Below, one piece after another: positions 25,171 through 32,954 of a stretch of 64,000 nt of DNA. Position 1 is the stretch's first letter. Each line of letters begins with the position of its first letter. The notes beneath the pieces were generated by a model, which saw nothing but the letters and a program-made list of their open reading frames with translations, ran no database searches and had not been told where the DNA came from. A program made the translations under genes and the position numbers. Source of the stretch: Hyphomicrobiales bacterium (GTDB lineage: Bacteria; Pseudomonadota; Alphaproteobacteria; Rhizobiales; Rhizobiaceae); contig UBNQ01000023.1 of NCBI GenBank assembly GCA_900466875.1, forward strand, positions 62,001-126,000, in the 5' to 3' direction.

Positions 25171-25509
25171 TTAAAGCCGCGTCCAAGTCTGCGACTTGCA
25201 CAATACCTTCAGCACACAGCCCTTCATCTTCAGCGCATTGCCGGCCACCGAGCCGGATCCGGCATAGGTCTTGTCGTTTTCGGGATCGGTAATCTCGCCG
25301 GAATAGGCGTCGCCGGTGCCCGACATTCTGCCGATCTGCTTGCCGGCATGTTTGCCCGTCTTCAGCGTCACGCAGTAGGCAGATCCGCATTTGCCGATCT
25401 CGGCGGTTGCGCCGCTCTGAGTTTTCCAGTTCCCCTCGATCGGTTCGGCCGCCTGGCCTGTCGCGGCACTCACCAGCAATGCCGCAGCCACGGCAAAAAT
25501 CTTCAGCAT
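25171..25509 (-). CDS. DUF2147-family exported protein
   Basis: A 112-residue protein with a clear Sec signal peptide (MLKIFAVAAALLVSAATGQAA) and a DUF2147 domain, a small beta-rich extracytoplasmic fold marked by EGNWKTQSG near the start and by the K-C-x-V-L-C-K-S-Q-T-W-T-R ending. Four cysteines (two in CGSAYC and two in CVLKVLC) may form disulfides. ATG 25509 is preceded by GAGGAGGGATC and excludes an 18-residue non-conserved N-terminal extension at 25563. Function of the family is unknown. A palindrome at 25587-25606 upstream may be a repressor site, and a terminator follows. Confidence 0.85.
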   Translation of the reverse strand: MLKIFAVAAALLVSAATGQAAEPIEGNWKTQSGATAEIGKCGSAYCVTLKTGKHAGKQIGRMSGTGDAYSGEITDPENDKTYAGSGSVAGNALKMKGCVLKVLCKSQTWTRL

Positions 25510-26009
25510 GAGATCCCTCCTCAGATCGTCATTTGTCCCGAATCTCGCCAGCCCTCCAGCCATCGAGATCCATTGCCTAAATTAGCTTACCTGTACGTAA
25601 AGGTAAAGTTGTGGGCATCGACAAAACGCCTGCTTTTCCAACGCCGCGCTCATCGACATCGGCCGCATATTTTCCGTCCGTATAAAAATGCAAGCGCTAA
25701 ACATGCTGAACAAAGGGTTTCGATCGAAATCCTAACGCTTTGTAAACAGAAGCGAAAAACCCTTAACACGCAGGCATTGTAGTACTTAACGAAAACTCAA
25801 ATTTACGAAGCATTTGAACTTTGTTTTCCGCAAGTTAAGCATTCTTTTTAGTCGGATTTTTGAACCTTGGGATCATATTGGTCTCATCAAACGAGCGGGA
25901 AAAACCGCCACCCTGATGGATTAACAAAGCCGCATAAGACGGTGATCCGGAAGGGAGTGATGAACAGGGCAGAAGAATAAACCAGGTCTTTAAACAGGGA
26001 TCAAAACCG
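25510..26009. other. Long AT-rich intergenic region before the Sel1 gene
   Basis: Five hundred bases hold no convincing gene. The part from about 25690 to 25880 is strikingly AT-rich against the rest of the window, with runs such as AAACTCAAATTTACG, and is a good place for a promoter or a protein-binding site. A 6-bp inverted repeat is at 25587-25606. I see no clear ncRNA or terminator. Confidence 0.55.
25587..25606. promoter_or_regulatory. Palindromic operator candidate upstream of the DUF2147 gene
   Basis: TTACCT at 25587-25592 and AGGTAA at 25601-25606 form a perfect inverted repeat with an eight-base GTACGTAA spacer, giving overlapping TTAC...GTAA half-sites. This is the general look of TetR-family operators. 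It is 78-97 bases upstream of the DUF2147 start. Confidence 0.4.
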
Positions 26010-26276
26010 ATGGCACGCTTTGAAATTTCGACGACTGAAATGGCCACCATGGGTGGCGATGCCCGCGCGGAAGTCTTCTGCGACATGGGATTGATGTATG
26101 CAACGGGCCGCGGGGTCGAGATCGACCTCGTGTCCGCCCACAAATGGCTGAACATCGCCGCCATCAAGGGCTCCGACCGCGCCGCCGAACTGCGCGCCGA
26201 TCTGGCTCCGCAGATGACCAAGATGCAGCTTGCCGAAGCGCTGCGCGCCGCTCGCGAATGGATGACTGTGCACTGA
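26010..26276 (+). CDS. Short Sel1-repeat-like protein
   Basis: An 88-residue cytosolic protein with one Sel1-type helical repeat: DMGLMYATGRGVEIDLVSAHKWLNIAAIKGSDRAAELR (about 25-63) shows the Ala/Gly pattern and conserved Trp of the family, with a further helix LAEALRAAREWM at the end. Sel1 repeats mediate protein-protein contacts. Such single-repeat small proteins are conserved in Rhizobium and relatives. It follows an unusually AT-rich upstream region of about 500 bases, which suggests a strong or regulated promoter. Partner and role are unknown. Confidence 0.82.
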   Translation: MARFEISTTEMATMGGDARAEVFCDMGLMYATGRGVEIDLVSAHKWLNIAAIKGSDRAAELRADLAPQMTKMQLAEALRAAREWMTVH

Positions 26277-26425
26277 GCGCCGATCACGACGGATTTTCAT
26301 CGCCCCGCGAGAGGGCGGCGAGATAAAAGAGAACAGGGATGGCGCGTCCGCTTCGGATGACGCGAGAATTTCTACCGCGACCGGCAGAAACAAGGCCGGC
26401 GCGGTTTCTGCATATCGCGATATGA

Positions 26426-26860
26426 TCAGTCCTTCCGGTCGAAGGTCTTGCGAGCCTCGTGAACGGCGTCGTGGTTCTCCACCGCCCAGATCCACACATT
26501 GCAGAAGGCGGCGCCCAGCGTCAGGCCGAGCGGTGAAAGCCGGTACTCCACCTTCGGCGGCACCGAAGGGTAGAGCGTGCGAATGACCAGTCCGTCGCGC
26601 TCCATCCGGCGCAGCGTCTGGGTCAGCATCTTCTGGCTGATGCCTTCCACATGCCGCGCAAGTTCCGAAAATCGCAGCGTTCCCTCATCCCACAGCGTGT
26701 CGAGGATGACCACCGTCCACTTGTCGGCAAAGCCCGAAATCATCTCCCGCACCATGTCTTCGACGCCGGGCGGTACATTTTTCGGGTAATCGCGCGCCTT
26801 GTAGGATTGCGCACGAAAAAGTTCCTCGGTCGTGAACACGGATTCGTTCGGTTTTCCCAT
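26426..26860 (-). CDS. HxlR-family transcriptional regulator
   Basis: A 144-residue winged-helix regulator of the HxlR family. The HxlR core is complete: GFADKWTVVILDTLWDEGTLRFSELARHVEGISQKMLTQTLRRMERDGLV spans the DNA-binding helix (SQKMLTQTLRRME, about 74-86) and wing, followed by the dimerisation helix. An N-terminal extension of about 30 residues precedes the domain. It is divergent from a Tat-exported SDR gene and shares with it a 241-base region that contains a pair of direct repeats (26873-26900), so it likely represses or activates that gene. HxlR proteins usually sense quinones, aldehydes or redox state by Cys; here only one Cys is visible, in the C-terminal part. Confidence 0.92.
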   Translation of the reverse strand: MGKPNESVFTTEELFRAQSYKARDYPKNVPPGVEDMVREMISGFADKWTVVILDTLWDEGTLRFSELARHVEGISQKMLTQTLRRMERDGLVIRTLYPSVPPKVEYRLSPLGLTLGAAFCNVWIWAVENHDAVHEARKTFDRKD

Positions 26861-26872
26861 TTCTTTCTCACA

Positions 26873-26900
26873 GGTGCCTACGGTACTTTTGGGTGCCTAC
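26873..26900. promoter_or_regulatory. Direct-repeat operator candidate for the HxlR regulator
   Basis: Two exact copies of GGTGCCTAC occur at 26873-26881 and 26892-26900, starting 19 bases apart, which is about two helical turns. They lie 13-40 bases upstream of the regulator start, on the side facing the divergent SDR gene. Confidence 0.55.
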
Positions 26901-27101
26901 TTTCAAAAAGAGAGTTAGTCAACAACTGTGGCCCCGTACCGCCGATCGCGATCCGCGCATGGCGGTGCCGAAAGCCGCATCGTCAGGTGACGATAAGGCG
27001 ATGTCTGAAATGCAGGCGTGACGAACCGGGAAAGCAGTTTCCCGCAACGCTCCCGGCTGCCCTGAAAACACTGGCTCTCGAAGCAACTAGGAAAACTCTT
27101 C

Positions 27102-27959
27102 ATGGACGATAATTCCAAAAAGTCGGTACTCTCGCGCAGGACTGTCCTGTCTGCAGCCGCAATTGCCCCGGCTGTCGTCGCGGCTGCCGCCGCCGGTGCC
27201 GGCACCGCGCAGGCACAACAGTTCAAGACGGCCGACAAGGTGGCGATCGTCACCGGCTCCTCGCGGGGTATCGGCGCGGCAACCGCCAAACGCCTCGCTG
27301 CCGATGGTTTCAAGGTCGTCGTCAATTGCTGGGTCAATCATGATCTCGCCACCGCTGTCGTGCAGGACATCGAAAAAGCCGGTGGTCAGGCCGTATGGGA
27401 ACAGGCGGATATCCGCGAACCGACGGCGGTACGCCGCCTGTTCGATGTCGCTGAGCGTGAATTTGGCGGTGTCGATGTGGCCGTCGCCAATGCCGGTGTG
27501 ATGAGTCTCGCACCGTTTCGCGACATGACGGACGAGGACTTCGACACGATGGTGGATACAAACGTCAAGGGAAGCTTCAACACGCTGCGCGAAGCGGCCC
27601 GCCGCCTGCGTGACGGTGGCCGCATCATCGCCACTTCGTCGAGCATCGTGCAGCTTCGCTCGCCGACCTACGGGCCTTATGCGGCGAGCAAGGGATCGAT
27701 GGAAATCTACGCCAGCATTCTAGCCAAGGAACTGGCGGGGAGAAAAATCTCCGTCAATGCGATCGCGCCCGGCCTCGTCGCGACCTCGCTCTTCCTCGAC
27801 GGCAAGACGGACGAGCAGGTTGCCGGCTTTGCCCAGCGCACGCCCCATGGCCGGATCGGCGAACCGGAGGATATCGCCGCCATGGTTGCCTTCCTCTGCA
27901 GCCCGGATGGCTGGTGGGTCAACGGCCAGACGCTCTATGCCAATGGCGGCGTCATCTGA
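27102..27959 (+). CDS. Tat-exported SDR-family oxidoreductase
   Basis: A 285-residue short-chain dehydrogenase with a classical active site: cofactor loop TGSSRGIGAA, NAG motif VANAGVM, catalytic Ser in ATSSSIVQL and the YxxxK motif YAASKGSM. Unusually, it starts with a twin-arginine signal: SRRTVLSAAAIAPAVVAAAAAGAGTAQA (about 11-38), with LSRRTVLSA fitting the RR motif and AQA as a cleavage site. This implies a folded enzyme with bound cofactor is exported. It is divergent from the HxlR regulator gene, which probably controls it. Substrate unknown. Alternatively the signal could be a relic or serve as a membrane anchor. Confidence 0.88.
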   Translation: MDDNSKKSVLSRRTVLSAAAIAPAVVAAAAAGAGTAQAQQFKTADKVAIVTGSSRGIGAATAKRLAADGFKVVVNCWVNHDLATAVVQDIEKAGGQAVWEQADIREPTAVRRLFDVAEREFGGVDVAVANAGVMSLAPFRDMTDEDFDTMVDTNVKGSFNTLREAARRLRDGGRIIATSSSIVQLRSPTYGPYAASKGSMEIYASILAKELAGRKISVNAIAPGLVATSLFLDGKTDEQVAGFAQRTPHGRIGEPEDIAAMVAFLCSPDGWWVNGQTLYANGGVI

Positions 27960-27988
27960 TATCGGCCACTGCAGGTAGAGAAATGAAG

Positions 27989-28020
27989 AGGCCGGGTGCT
28001 TTCGCGCCCGGCCTTTGTTG
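27989..28020 (+). terminator. Rho-independent terminator between convergent genes
   Basis: AGGCCGGG (27989-27996) pairs with CCCGGCCT (28007-28014) around a ten-base loop, followed on the plus strand by TTGTTG. It lies between the SDR and the convergent aminotransferase gene and can serve both. Confidence 0.75.
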
Positions 28021-29142
28021 TTAAAGAGACTTGAGGACCAGAGGCAGGGCCTCTTCCAGCAGTTTCATCTCCGGTTCCGGACCGGCGCTGATGCGGATGC
28101 AGCGGTTGAGCGGTTCCACGCCCGGCATGCGGATGAACACGCCGTGGCTCAGCAGGCCGTCGACGATGGCCCGCGCATAGGTCGCATCCCGCCCGCAATC
28201 GACCGTGACGAAATTGGTGGCGGAAGCGAGCGCCTGCAGACCATTGGTGGTCGCGATCGCCGCGATCCGCTCGCGCGATGCCTTGATCTCGCCGACCACC
28301 GCGTCGAGATAGGCCTGGTCCTTCAACGCCGCGATGGCGCCGGCGACCGCGACCCTGTTCATGCCGAAATGGTTGCGGATCTTGTCGAAGGCCTTCGCCG
28401 TTCCTTCCGTCGTGATCGCATAACCGACGCGCGCGCCGGCCATTCCGTAAGCCTTGGAGAAGGTGCGGGTGCGCACGACATTCGGCAGGTCGATCAATGC
28501 CTCGATCGAGGGAAATGCGCTGGCCGGGCCGGTCTCGCAATAGGCCTCGTCGAGCACGAGCAGTGTTGTTTCCGGCAGTGCCCTTGCGAAAGCCGCGACC
28601 TCATCGGCCTCCCACCAGCTGCCCATCGGATTGTCCGGATTGGCAAAGTAGACGAGCGGCGCATTTTCCCGGCGCACGGCGTCGAGCAACCCGTTCAGGT
28701 CCTCGCGGTCGTTCACGTAAGGAACGGTGACCAGTCGGCCGCCGAACCCGGCAACATGGAAATTGAAGGTGGGATACCCGCCGAAGGAATTCACCACCGG
28801 CATTACCTCGCCGGCTGCCGGGTCGATGACGAGACGGACGATCTGGCCGAGCAGGCTGTCGACGCCTTCGCCGATCGCCAGGTTTTCCGGCCGGCATTTC
28901 AGATGTGCGGCAAGCGCAACCTTAAGCTCGAAATTTTCCGGATCCGCATATTTCCAGATCCCCGTTGCGGCCTCCGTCATGGCGGCAAGCACCGAAGGCG
29001 CTGGGCCGAAACCGTTTTCATTGGCGCCAATGCGCGCCTTGACGGCAGAGCCGCTCTTTCGCTCCAGCGCTTCCGGGCCGACGAAGGGCACGGTTGAGGG
29101 CAGGGAATCGATCAGCGGGGTGAAACGGGAAAATGCGGGCAT
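28021..29142 (-). CDS. Histidinol-phosphate/aromatic aminotransferase-family protein
   Basis: A 373-residue fold-type I PLP enzyme of the HisC subfamily. The Schiff-base lysine is Lys230 in RTFSKAYGMAG, the pyridine Asp is Asp198 with Tyr201 in LVLDEAYCE, and N-terminal ARIGANENGFGPAPSV resembles the ELxxNENPxGP motif of histidinol-phosphate aminotransferases. I chose ATG 29142, because upstream residues from 29199 lack family similarity. No his genes are adjacent, so it could be one of several HisC paralogues that act on aromatic amino acids (phenylalanine, tyrosine) or on other phosphorylated substrates. Monocistronic, ending at the shared terminator. Confidence 0.88.
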   Translation of the reverse strand: MPAFSRFTPLIDSLPSTVPFVGPEALERKSGSAVKARIGANENGFGPAPSVLAAMTEAATGIWKYADPENFELKVALAAHLKCRPENLAIGEGVDSLLGQIVRLVIDPAAGEVMPVVNSFGGYPTFNFHVAGFGGRLVTVPYVNDREDLNGLLDAVRRENAPLVYFANPDNPMGSWWEADEVAAFARALPETTLLVLDEAYCETGPASAFPSIEALIDLPNVVRTRTFSKAYGMAGARVGYAITTEGTAKAFDKIRNHFGMNRVAVAGAIAALKDQAYLDAVVGEIKASRERIAAIATTNGLQALASATNFVTVDCGRDATYARAIVDGLLSHGVFIRMPGVEPLNRCIRISAGPEPEMKLLEEALPLVLKSL

Positions 29143-29354
29143 GACAGATAAGTCCGGTTGAAAACCGGGACACAATAGAAAGCTTTCGCCATCGCGCAAG
29201 GGCAGGCAGCCCCTTCGCTGTCCTCGGTCGCATTCGTTTTCGCGTCAGCATGATACTGCAGCAGTTGCTGCAGTCATGGGTGGAGGAGCAAGAAATATGC
29301 AACTTTAGTAATTTGAGAAGCCTGTAGTCAATTATTCGCAGGCATGCTGCGCCA

Positions 29355-29636
29355 ATGATCAAGTTTCCCGTTGTCGTCATCGCGGCCGCATCGGCGAGTT
29401 TTCTCGCAACGGGCGGTCATTCGGTTTTCTTGCGCGCAGGAAAATATGTCGAGGCGTCCGTCAGCCCGTCCTGCCGCATCAAGGGCAATATTTCGATGAA
29501 TGGCGGCGAGCGGATTTATCATCTGCCCGGCCAGGTCTTTTACGAGGAAACGAGAATCCGCCCCGAATTCGGAGAGCGATGGTTCTGCACCGGAACCGAC
29601 GCCCGTGCGGCCGGATGGCGAAAGGCGCGGCGGTAG
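29355..29636 (+). CDS. Small exported sunset-domain protein
   Basis: A 93-residue protein with an N-terminal hydrophobic segment (VVVIAAASASFLATGG, residues 6-21) and a sunset-type domain, the short module seen at the C-terminus of some nucleases: CRIKGNISMNGGERIYHLPGQ, then FYEETRI, and finally RWFCTGTDARAAGWRKARR. The two cysteines (40 and about 78) flank the fold. The same module is present in rhizobial succinoglycan protein ExoI. Here it stands alone, without a nuclease domain. Role unknown; the export signal suggests it acts in the periplasm or is membrane-anchored. The gene is downstream of the divergent aminotransferase start. Confidence 0.82.
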   Translation: MIKFPVVVIAAASASFLATGGHSVFLRAGKYVEASVSPSCRIKGNISMNGGERIYHLPGQVFYEETRIRPEFGERWFCTGTDARAAGWRKARR

Positions 29637-29694
29637 AACGAGGCCAGGAGCAAATCCTGCCGTCTCCGCTCACCCGTCTCCAAAGGAATGCGCC

Positions 29695-30051
29695 TCAGTG
29701 GCTCGTCTCGAAACTCAGCCGAATGACGTGGTGGAGGAATTCGGGGTTGATCAGCATGTTGAAACCGACCGTCACCTTCTCCTCTTCACGCGCCATGACC
29801 GTGCAGCCGATCTCGTCGCGGATGCCGAGGATGGCGAGGAAGAAATGGGACGGCACCGGAATATGCGGTGTGACCTCGAGTTCGGCCCCCTGCAGAGACA
29901 TCGTGCGGATCAGGCAGCGTATGCTGGTTTTGGTGCTCAGGTGATGTTCGACCAGCACGATCTTGCCCGGGCGGTCGATGCTGAACTTTTCAAAGACACG
30001 GCGCAGGCCTGCCGGTTCCTGAGTTTCGGTCCCGTCCATCAATGGGGCCAT
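29695..30051 (-). CDS. PilZ-like single-domain protein
   Basis: A 118-residue protein that looks like a PilZ-type beta-barrel: RRVFEKFSIDRPGKIVL opens the fold and TMSLQGAELEVTPHIPVPSHFFLAILG resembles the S-xx-G-A-xx-x motif of PilZ domains; the C-terminal MINPEFLHHVIRLSF is an added helix. The RxxxR c-di-GMP motif is not clean, so nucleotide binding is uncertain. Many such small proteins in Rhizobium are annotated PilZ. It is convergent with the sunset-domain gene. Confidence in the family is moderate, in c-di-GMP binding low. Confidence 0.75.
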   Translation of the reverse strand: MAPLMDGTETQEPAGLRRVFEKFSIDRPGKIVLVEHHLSTKTSIRCLIRTMSLQGAELEVTPHIPVPSHFFLAILGIRDEIGCTVMAREEEKVTVGFNMLINPEFLHHVIRLSFETSH

Positions 30052-30277
30052 GGTGTCCTCCTTGTCCTCTCCACGAATATGATTTTATTCCTGTAATTCT
30101 GATGCATTCTAAAGTTGATTGGTAAATTTTTCTCGATCTGAGGTGTCTGCGCTCGCCCCATTTCCGCGCACTGGACACAATGTCGCGTTGTTGACGGCCA
30201 GACGTCGCGACGTTACCCCTTTGTCGCTGTCTCAGGTGCTATGCCTTGGGTGGTGTAAGAGGAATGGAGTAGGCATC

Positions 30278-31495
30278 GTGACAGGCAGGCTGGTGATCGT
30301 CGGGGCGGGGCAGGCGGGCTTTGCGCTTGCAGCAAAACTGCGGGCATTGAAGGATACGCGGCCCATCACGATGATCGGCGCCGAAGAGGTTCATCCCTAT
30401 CAGAGACCACCGCTTTCAAAAAAGTATCTGCTCGGCGAGATGAGTTTCGATCGCCTGACCTTCCGTCCGGACAGCTGGTTTGCCGAAAACGACGTGGACG
30501 TCCGGCTCTCGACTTATGTCGAGGAGATCGATCGGGAGAAAAAGACTGTCCGCATGCAGGACGGCTCGACGCTCGAATACAAAAACCTGGCCCTGACGAC
30601 CGGCTCCAGCCCGCGCACCTTACCCGCCAGCATCGGCGGCGAGCTGCAGGGCGTCTATACGGTGCGCGACAAGCGCGATGCGGACCGGCTGGCGGACGAG
30701 ATGAAGGCAGGCCGCCGCCTGCTGATCATCGGTGGCGGTTATATCGGGCTGGAGGCGGCGGCTGTCGCCCGTCATCTGGGGCTGGAAGTGACGCTGATCG
30801 AGATGGCCGATCGTATTCTCGCCCGTGTCGCCTCGAAAGAGACCGCAGACATCATGCGCGCGATCCACGATGAGCGCGGTGTGGTGATTCGCGAAAAGAC
30901 CGGCCTGACCCGCCTGATCGGCGAGGATGACAAGCTGCGCGCCGCGGAACTGTCCGATGGCTCGGTCATCGACGTGGATTTCGTCATCGTCGGCATCGGC
31001 GTCACGCCTAATGACCGGCTGGCGCAGGATTGCGGCCTCGATGTCGGCAACGGCATCATCGTCGACGAGTTTGCTCGCACCTCCGACCCGTCGATCTTCG
31101 CCATGGGCGATTGCGCCCTGTTGCCGTGGGAAGAGGGGCGCATTCGCCTCGAATCGGTACAGAACGCCGTCGACCAGGCCGAATCGGTTGCCGCAACACT
31201 TGCCGGCGGCATCGAACCTTATGTGCCGAAACCCTGGTTCTGGTCCGACCAGTATGATGTGAAGCTGCAGATCGCCGGTTTCAACCAGGGTTATGACGAG
31301 ACGCTGGTGCGCCAAGGCGCCCGCGAGGGAGCGGTTTCTGTCTGGTATTTCCGCCATGGAAAGCTGGTCGCCGTGGATGCCGTCAATGATGCAAAGGCCT
31401 ATGTGACGGGCAAGAAGATGCTGGAGACCGGAGTAAATCCGGACAAGGCGCAGCTCGCCGACCCGGCCACGGACCTCAAGCTCTTGCTGTCCTGA
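30278..31495 (+). CDS. FAD-dependent ferredoxin reductase (rhodocoxin/putidaredoxin reductase type)
   Basis: A 405-residue NAD(P)H:ferredoxin reductase of the pyridine-nucleotide-disulfide oxidoreductase superfamily. I chose GTG 30278, with GGAG eight bases upstream; upstream codons to 30119 do not resemble the family. The FAD site GAGQAG is at 9-14, the NAD site GGGYIGLEAA near 152, the FAD-binding AMGDCA near 277, and RLESVQNAVDQAESVA near 295, all diagnostic for the group including ThcD, CamA and BphA4. No ferredoxin or cytochrome P450 gene adjoins it, so its electron acceptor is not in the window. It is followed 58 bases later by an aldolase gene on the same strand. Confidence 0.9.
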   Translation: MTGRLVIVGAGQAGFALAAKLRALKDTRPITMIGAEEVHPYQRPPLSKKYLLGEMSFDRLTFRPDSWFAENDVDVRLSTYVEEIDREKKTVRMQDGSTLEYKNLALTTGSSPRTLPASIGGELQGVYTVRDKRDADRLADEMKAGRRLLIIGGGYIGLEAAAVARHLGLEVTLIEMADRILARVASKETADIMRAIHDERGVVIREKTGLTRLIGEDDKLRAAELSDGSVIDVDFVIVGIGVTPNDRLAQDCGLDVGNGIIVDEFARTSDPSIFAMGDCALLPWEEGRIRLESVQNAVDQAESVAATLAGGIEPYVPKPWFWSDQYDVKLQIAGFNQGYDETLVRQGAREGAVSVWYFRHGKLVAVDAVNDAKAYVTGKKMLETGVNPDKAQLADPATDLKLLLS

Positions 31496-31552
31496 TTCTA
31501 TCAGGCCCGTATCGCGGGCCAAAATTCGCACTTAAAAGGCATAGGAGGAGAA

Positions 31553-32353
31553 ATGCCCGTCCCGACGAATGACTTCAAAGCTGCGATCAGTGCCGGCCGC
31601 CAGCAGATCGGCCTCTGGCTGAACACCGGCGAGGCGCTGCCGGCCGAGATTGCCGCAAGTGCGGGCTTCGACTGGCTCGTCATCGATTCGGAACACGGAC
31701 CCAACGATCTGCGCAGTATCATCGCCCAGTTGCGGGCGCTTGCGCCCTTTGCGGTCGAGCCGGTCGTGCGGCCGCCGTCGGGAGAGACCTGGTTCATCAA
31801 GCAATTGCTCGATGCCGGCGCACGAACGCTGCTGATTCCCATGGTTGATTCGCCCGAACAGGCGAAAGCGCTGGTAGAGGCGGTGCGTTATCCGCCGCAC
31901 GGAACGCGAGGACTGGGTGCTGCCGTCGCCCGTGCTTCGGGTTTTAATGCCATTCCCGATTATGCGCAGACGGCCGGTGACCAGATCTGCCTGCTCGTGC
32001 AGGCCGAAACCAGGCTTGCGATCGACAATATAGAGGCGATTGCCGCGGTGGACGGCGTTGATGGCGTCTTTGTCGGCCCGGCGGACCTTTCAGCGGATCT
32101 GGGATATCTCGGGCGTATCGAAGCGTCCGAAGTGCAGGAGGTGATCGAATCGGCGATCGGCCGAATCATCGCGACGGGAAAACCCGCGGGAATCCTGACC
32201 TTCAACGAAACCCTCAATCGTCGTTACATTGACCTCGGCGCGAACTTTGTCGCCGTCGGTGCGGACGTGACGGAACTTGCAGCGACACTGAAGGCGCTCG
32301 CCGGTCGTTACGGGCGTGGCCCGGGCGCCGGTCCCGCAAGTTCAGGCTATTGA
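31553..32353 (+). CDS. HpcH/HpaI-type class II pyruvate aldolase
   Basis: A 266-residue aldolase that splits a 2-keto-3-deoxy-sugar acid or 4-hydroxy-2-oxoheptanedioate into pyruvate and an aldehyde. The family signature is clear: VIDSEHGPND with His48, followed by VVRPPSGETWFIKQLLDAGARTLLIPMVDS, ETRLAIDNIEAIAAVDGVDGVFVGPADLSADLG and a C-terminal GITDIxxx-like segment (LTFNETLNRRYIDLG). GGAGG is seven bases before the ATG. Length is the usual 250-270. It may be co-transcribed with the reductase gene, though 58 bases and a small hairpin separate them. Substrate remains open. Confidence 0.9.
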   Translation: MPVPTNDFKAAISAGRQQIGLWLNTGEALPAEIAASAGFDWLVIDSEHGPNDLRSIIAQLRALAPFAVEPVVRPPSGETWFIKQLLDAGARTLLIPMVDSPEQAKALVEAVRYPPHGTRGLGAAVARASGFNAIPDYAQTAGDQICLLVQAETRLAIDNIEAIAAVDGVDGVFVGPADLSADLGYLGRIEASEVQEVIESAIGRIIATGKPAGILTFNETLNRRYIDLGANFVAVGADVTELAATLKALAGRYGRGPGAGPASSGY

Positions 32354-32465
32354 AGGGCATTGGGCCGAAATAATGCCGCGGCTGGGCGTCATCCCCAGCC
32401 TGCGACACCTCTTTTTGCTAAAAGACCTTGCATTCGGAATTTATCCGCAATAATCAGGCCGGACC

Positions 32466-32556
32466 GGAGAGGTGGCCGAGTGGTCGAAGGCGCTCCCCTG
32501 CTAAGGGAGTATACGTCAAAAGCGTATCGTGGGTTCGAATCCCATCCTCTCCGCCA
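32466..32556 (+). tRNA. tRNA-Ser(GCT)
   Basis: The acceptor stem GGAGAGG (32466-32472) pairs with CCTCTCC (32546-32552), followed by discriminator G and an encoded CCA at 32554-32556. The anticodon stem CTCCC/GGGAG surrounds loop CTGCTAA, giving anticodon GCT, which reads AGC and AGU. A long variable arm (TATACGTCAAAAGCGTATC) and the T-arm GGGTTCGAATCCC complete a class II serine tRNA. Confidence 0.97.
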
Positions 32557-32954
32557 TGAACCTTCATGAAATCGCTAGCTCATTAGCTGCCGCGCAAAAA
32601 GCGCTGCGCGATGGCTGTCTGTTGCCCGATCGCAACGCCTTGTCGCGCCAATACATTCCAGCCCGATCCTTTGTTAACCTACTGTCACGAAACTGTTTTC
32701 TTAACGAAAACTAAATTTTTACCGATCCCCGGGTGCGGTTTTGTGTCCTTTCGGCAACATGGTTTTGTGAAGCGGCTTTGAAACTCGCCTCTGTCCCCAG
32801 TTCGCCATTGCACAGCTCACGGCTATTTGTATTTTCAACTCCGAAGCGCGGCGGTGGTTCGTCAGCTTTCAAACACGGGGATGGGCCCAAGGAATTTTTG
32901 TCCTTCGGTAAATCAAGACCTAGACCCATACGTAACTTTGACTGGAGGTCAAAA
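32557..32954. other. Region between tRNA-Ser and the first porin gene
   Basis: This 398-base stretch holds no gene I can support; a frame open from 32733 is just a read-through into the porin gene. It contains AT-rich promoter-like sequence at 32680-32720 (GTTAACCTACTG and CTTAACGAAAACTAAAT) and a long likely 5' leader for the porin mRNA, where antisense small-RNA control is common in enterobacterial porin genes. Confidence 0.5.
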
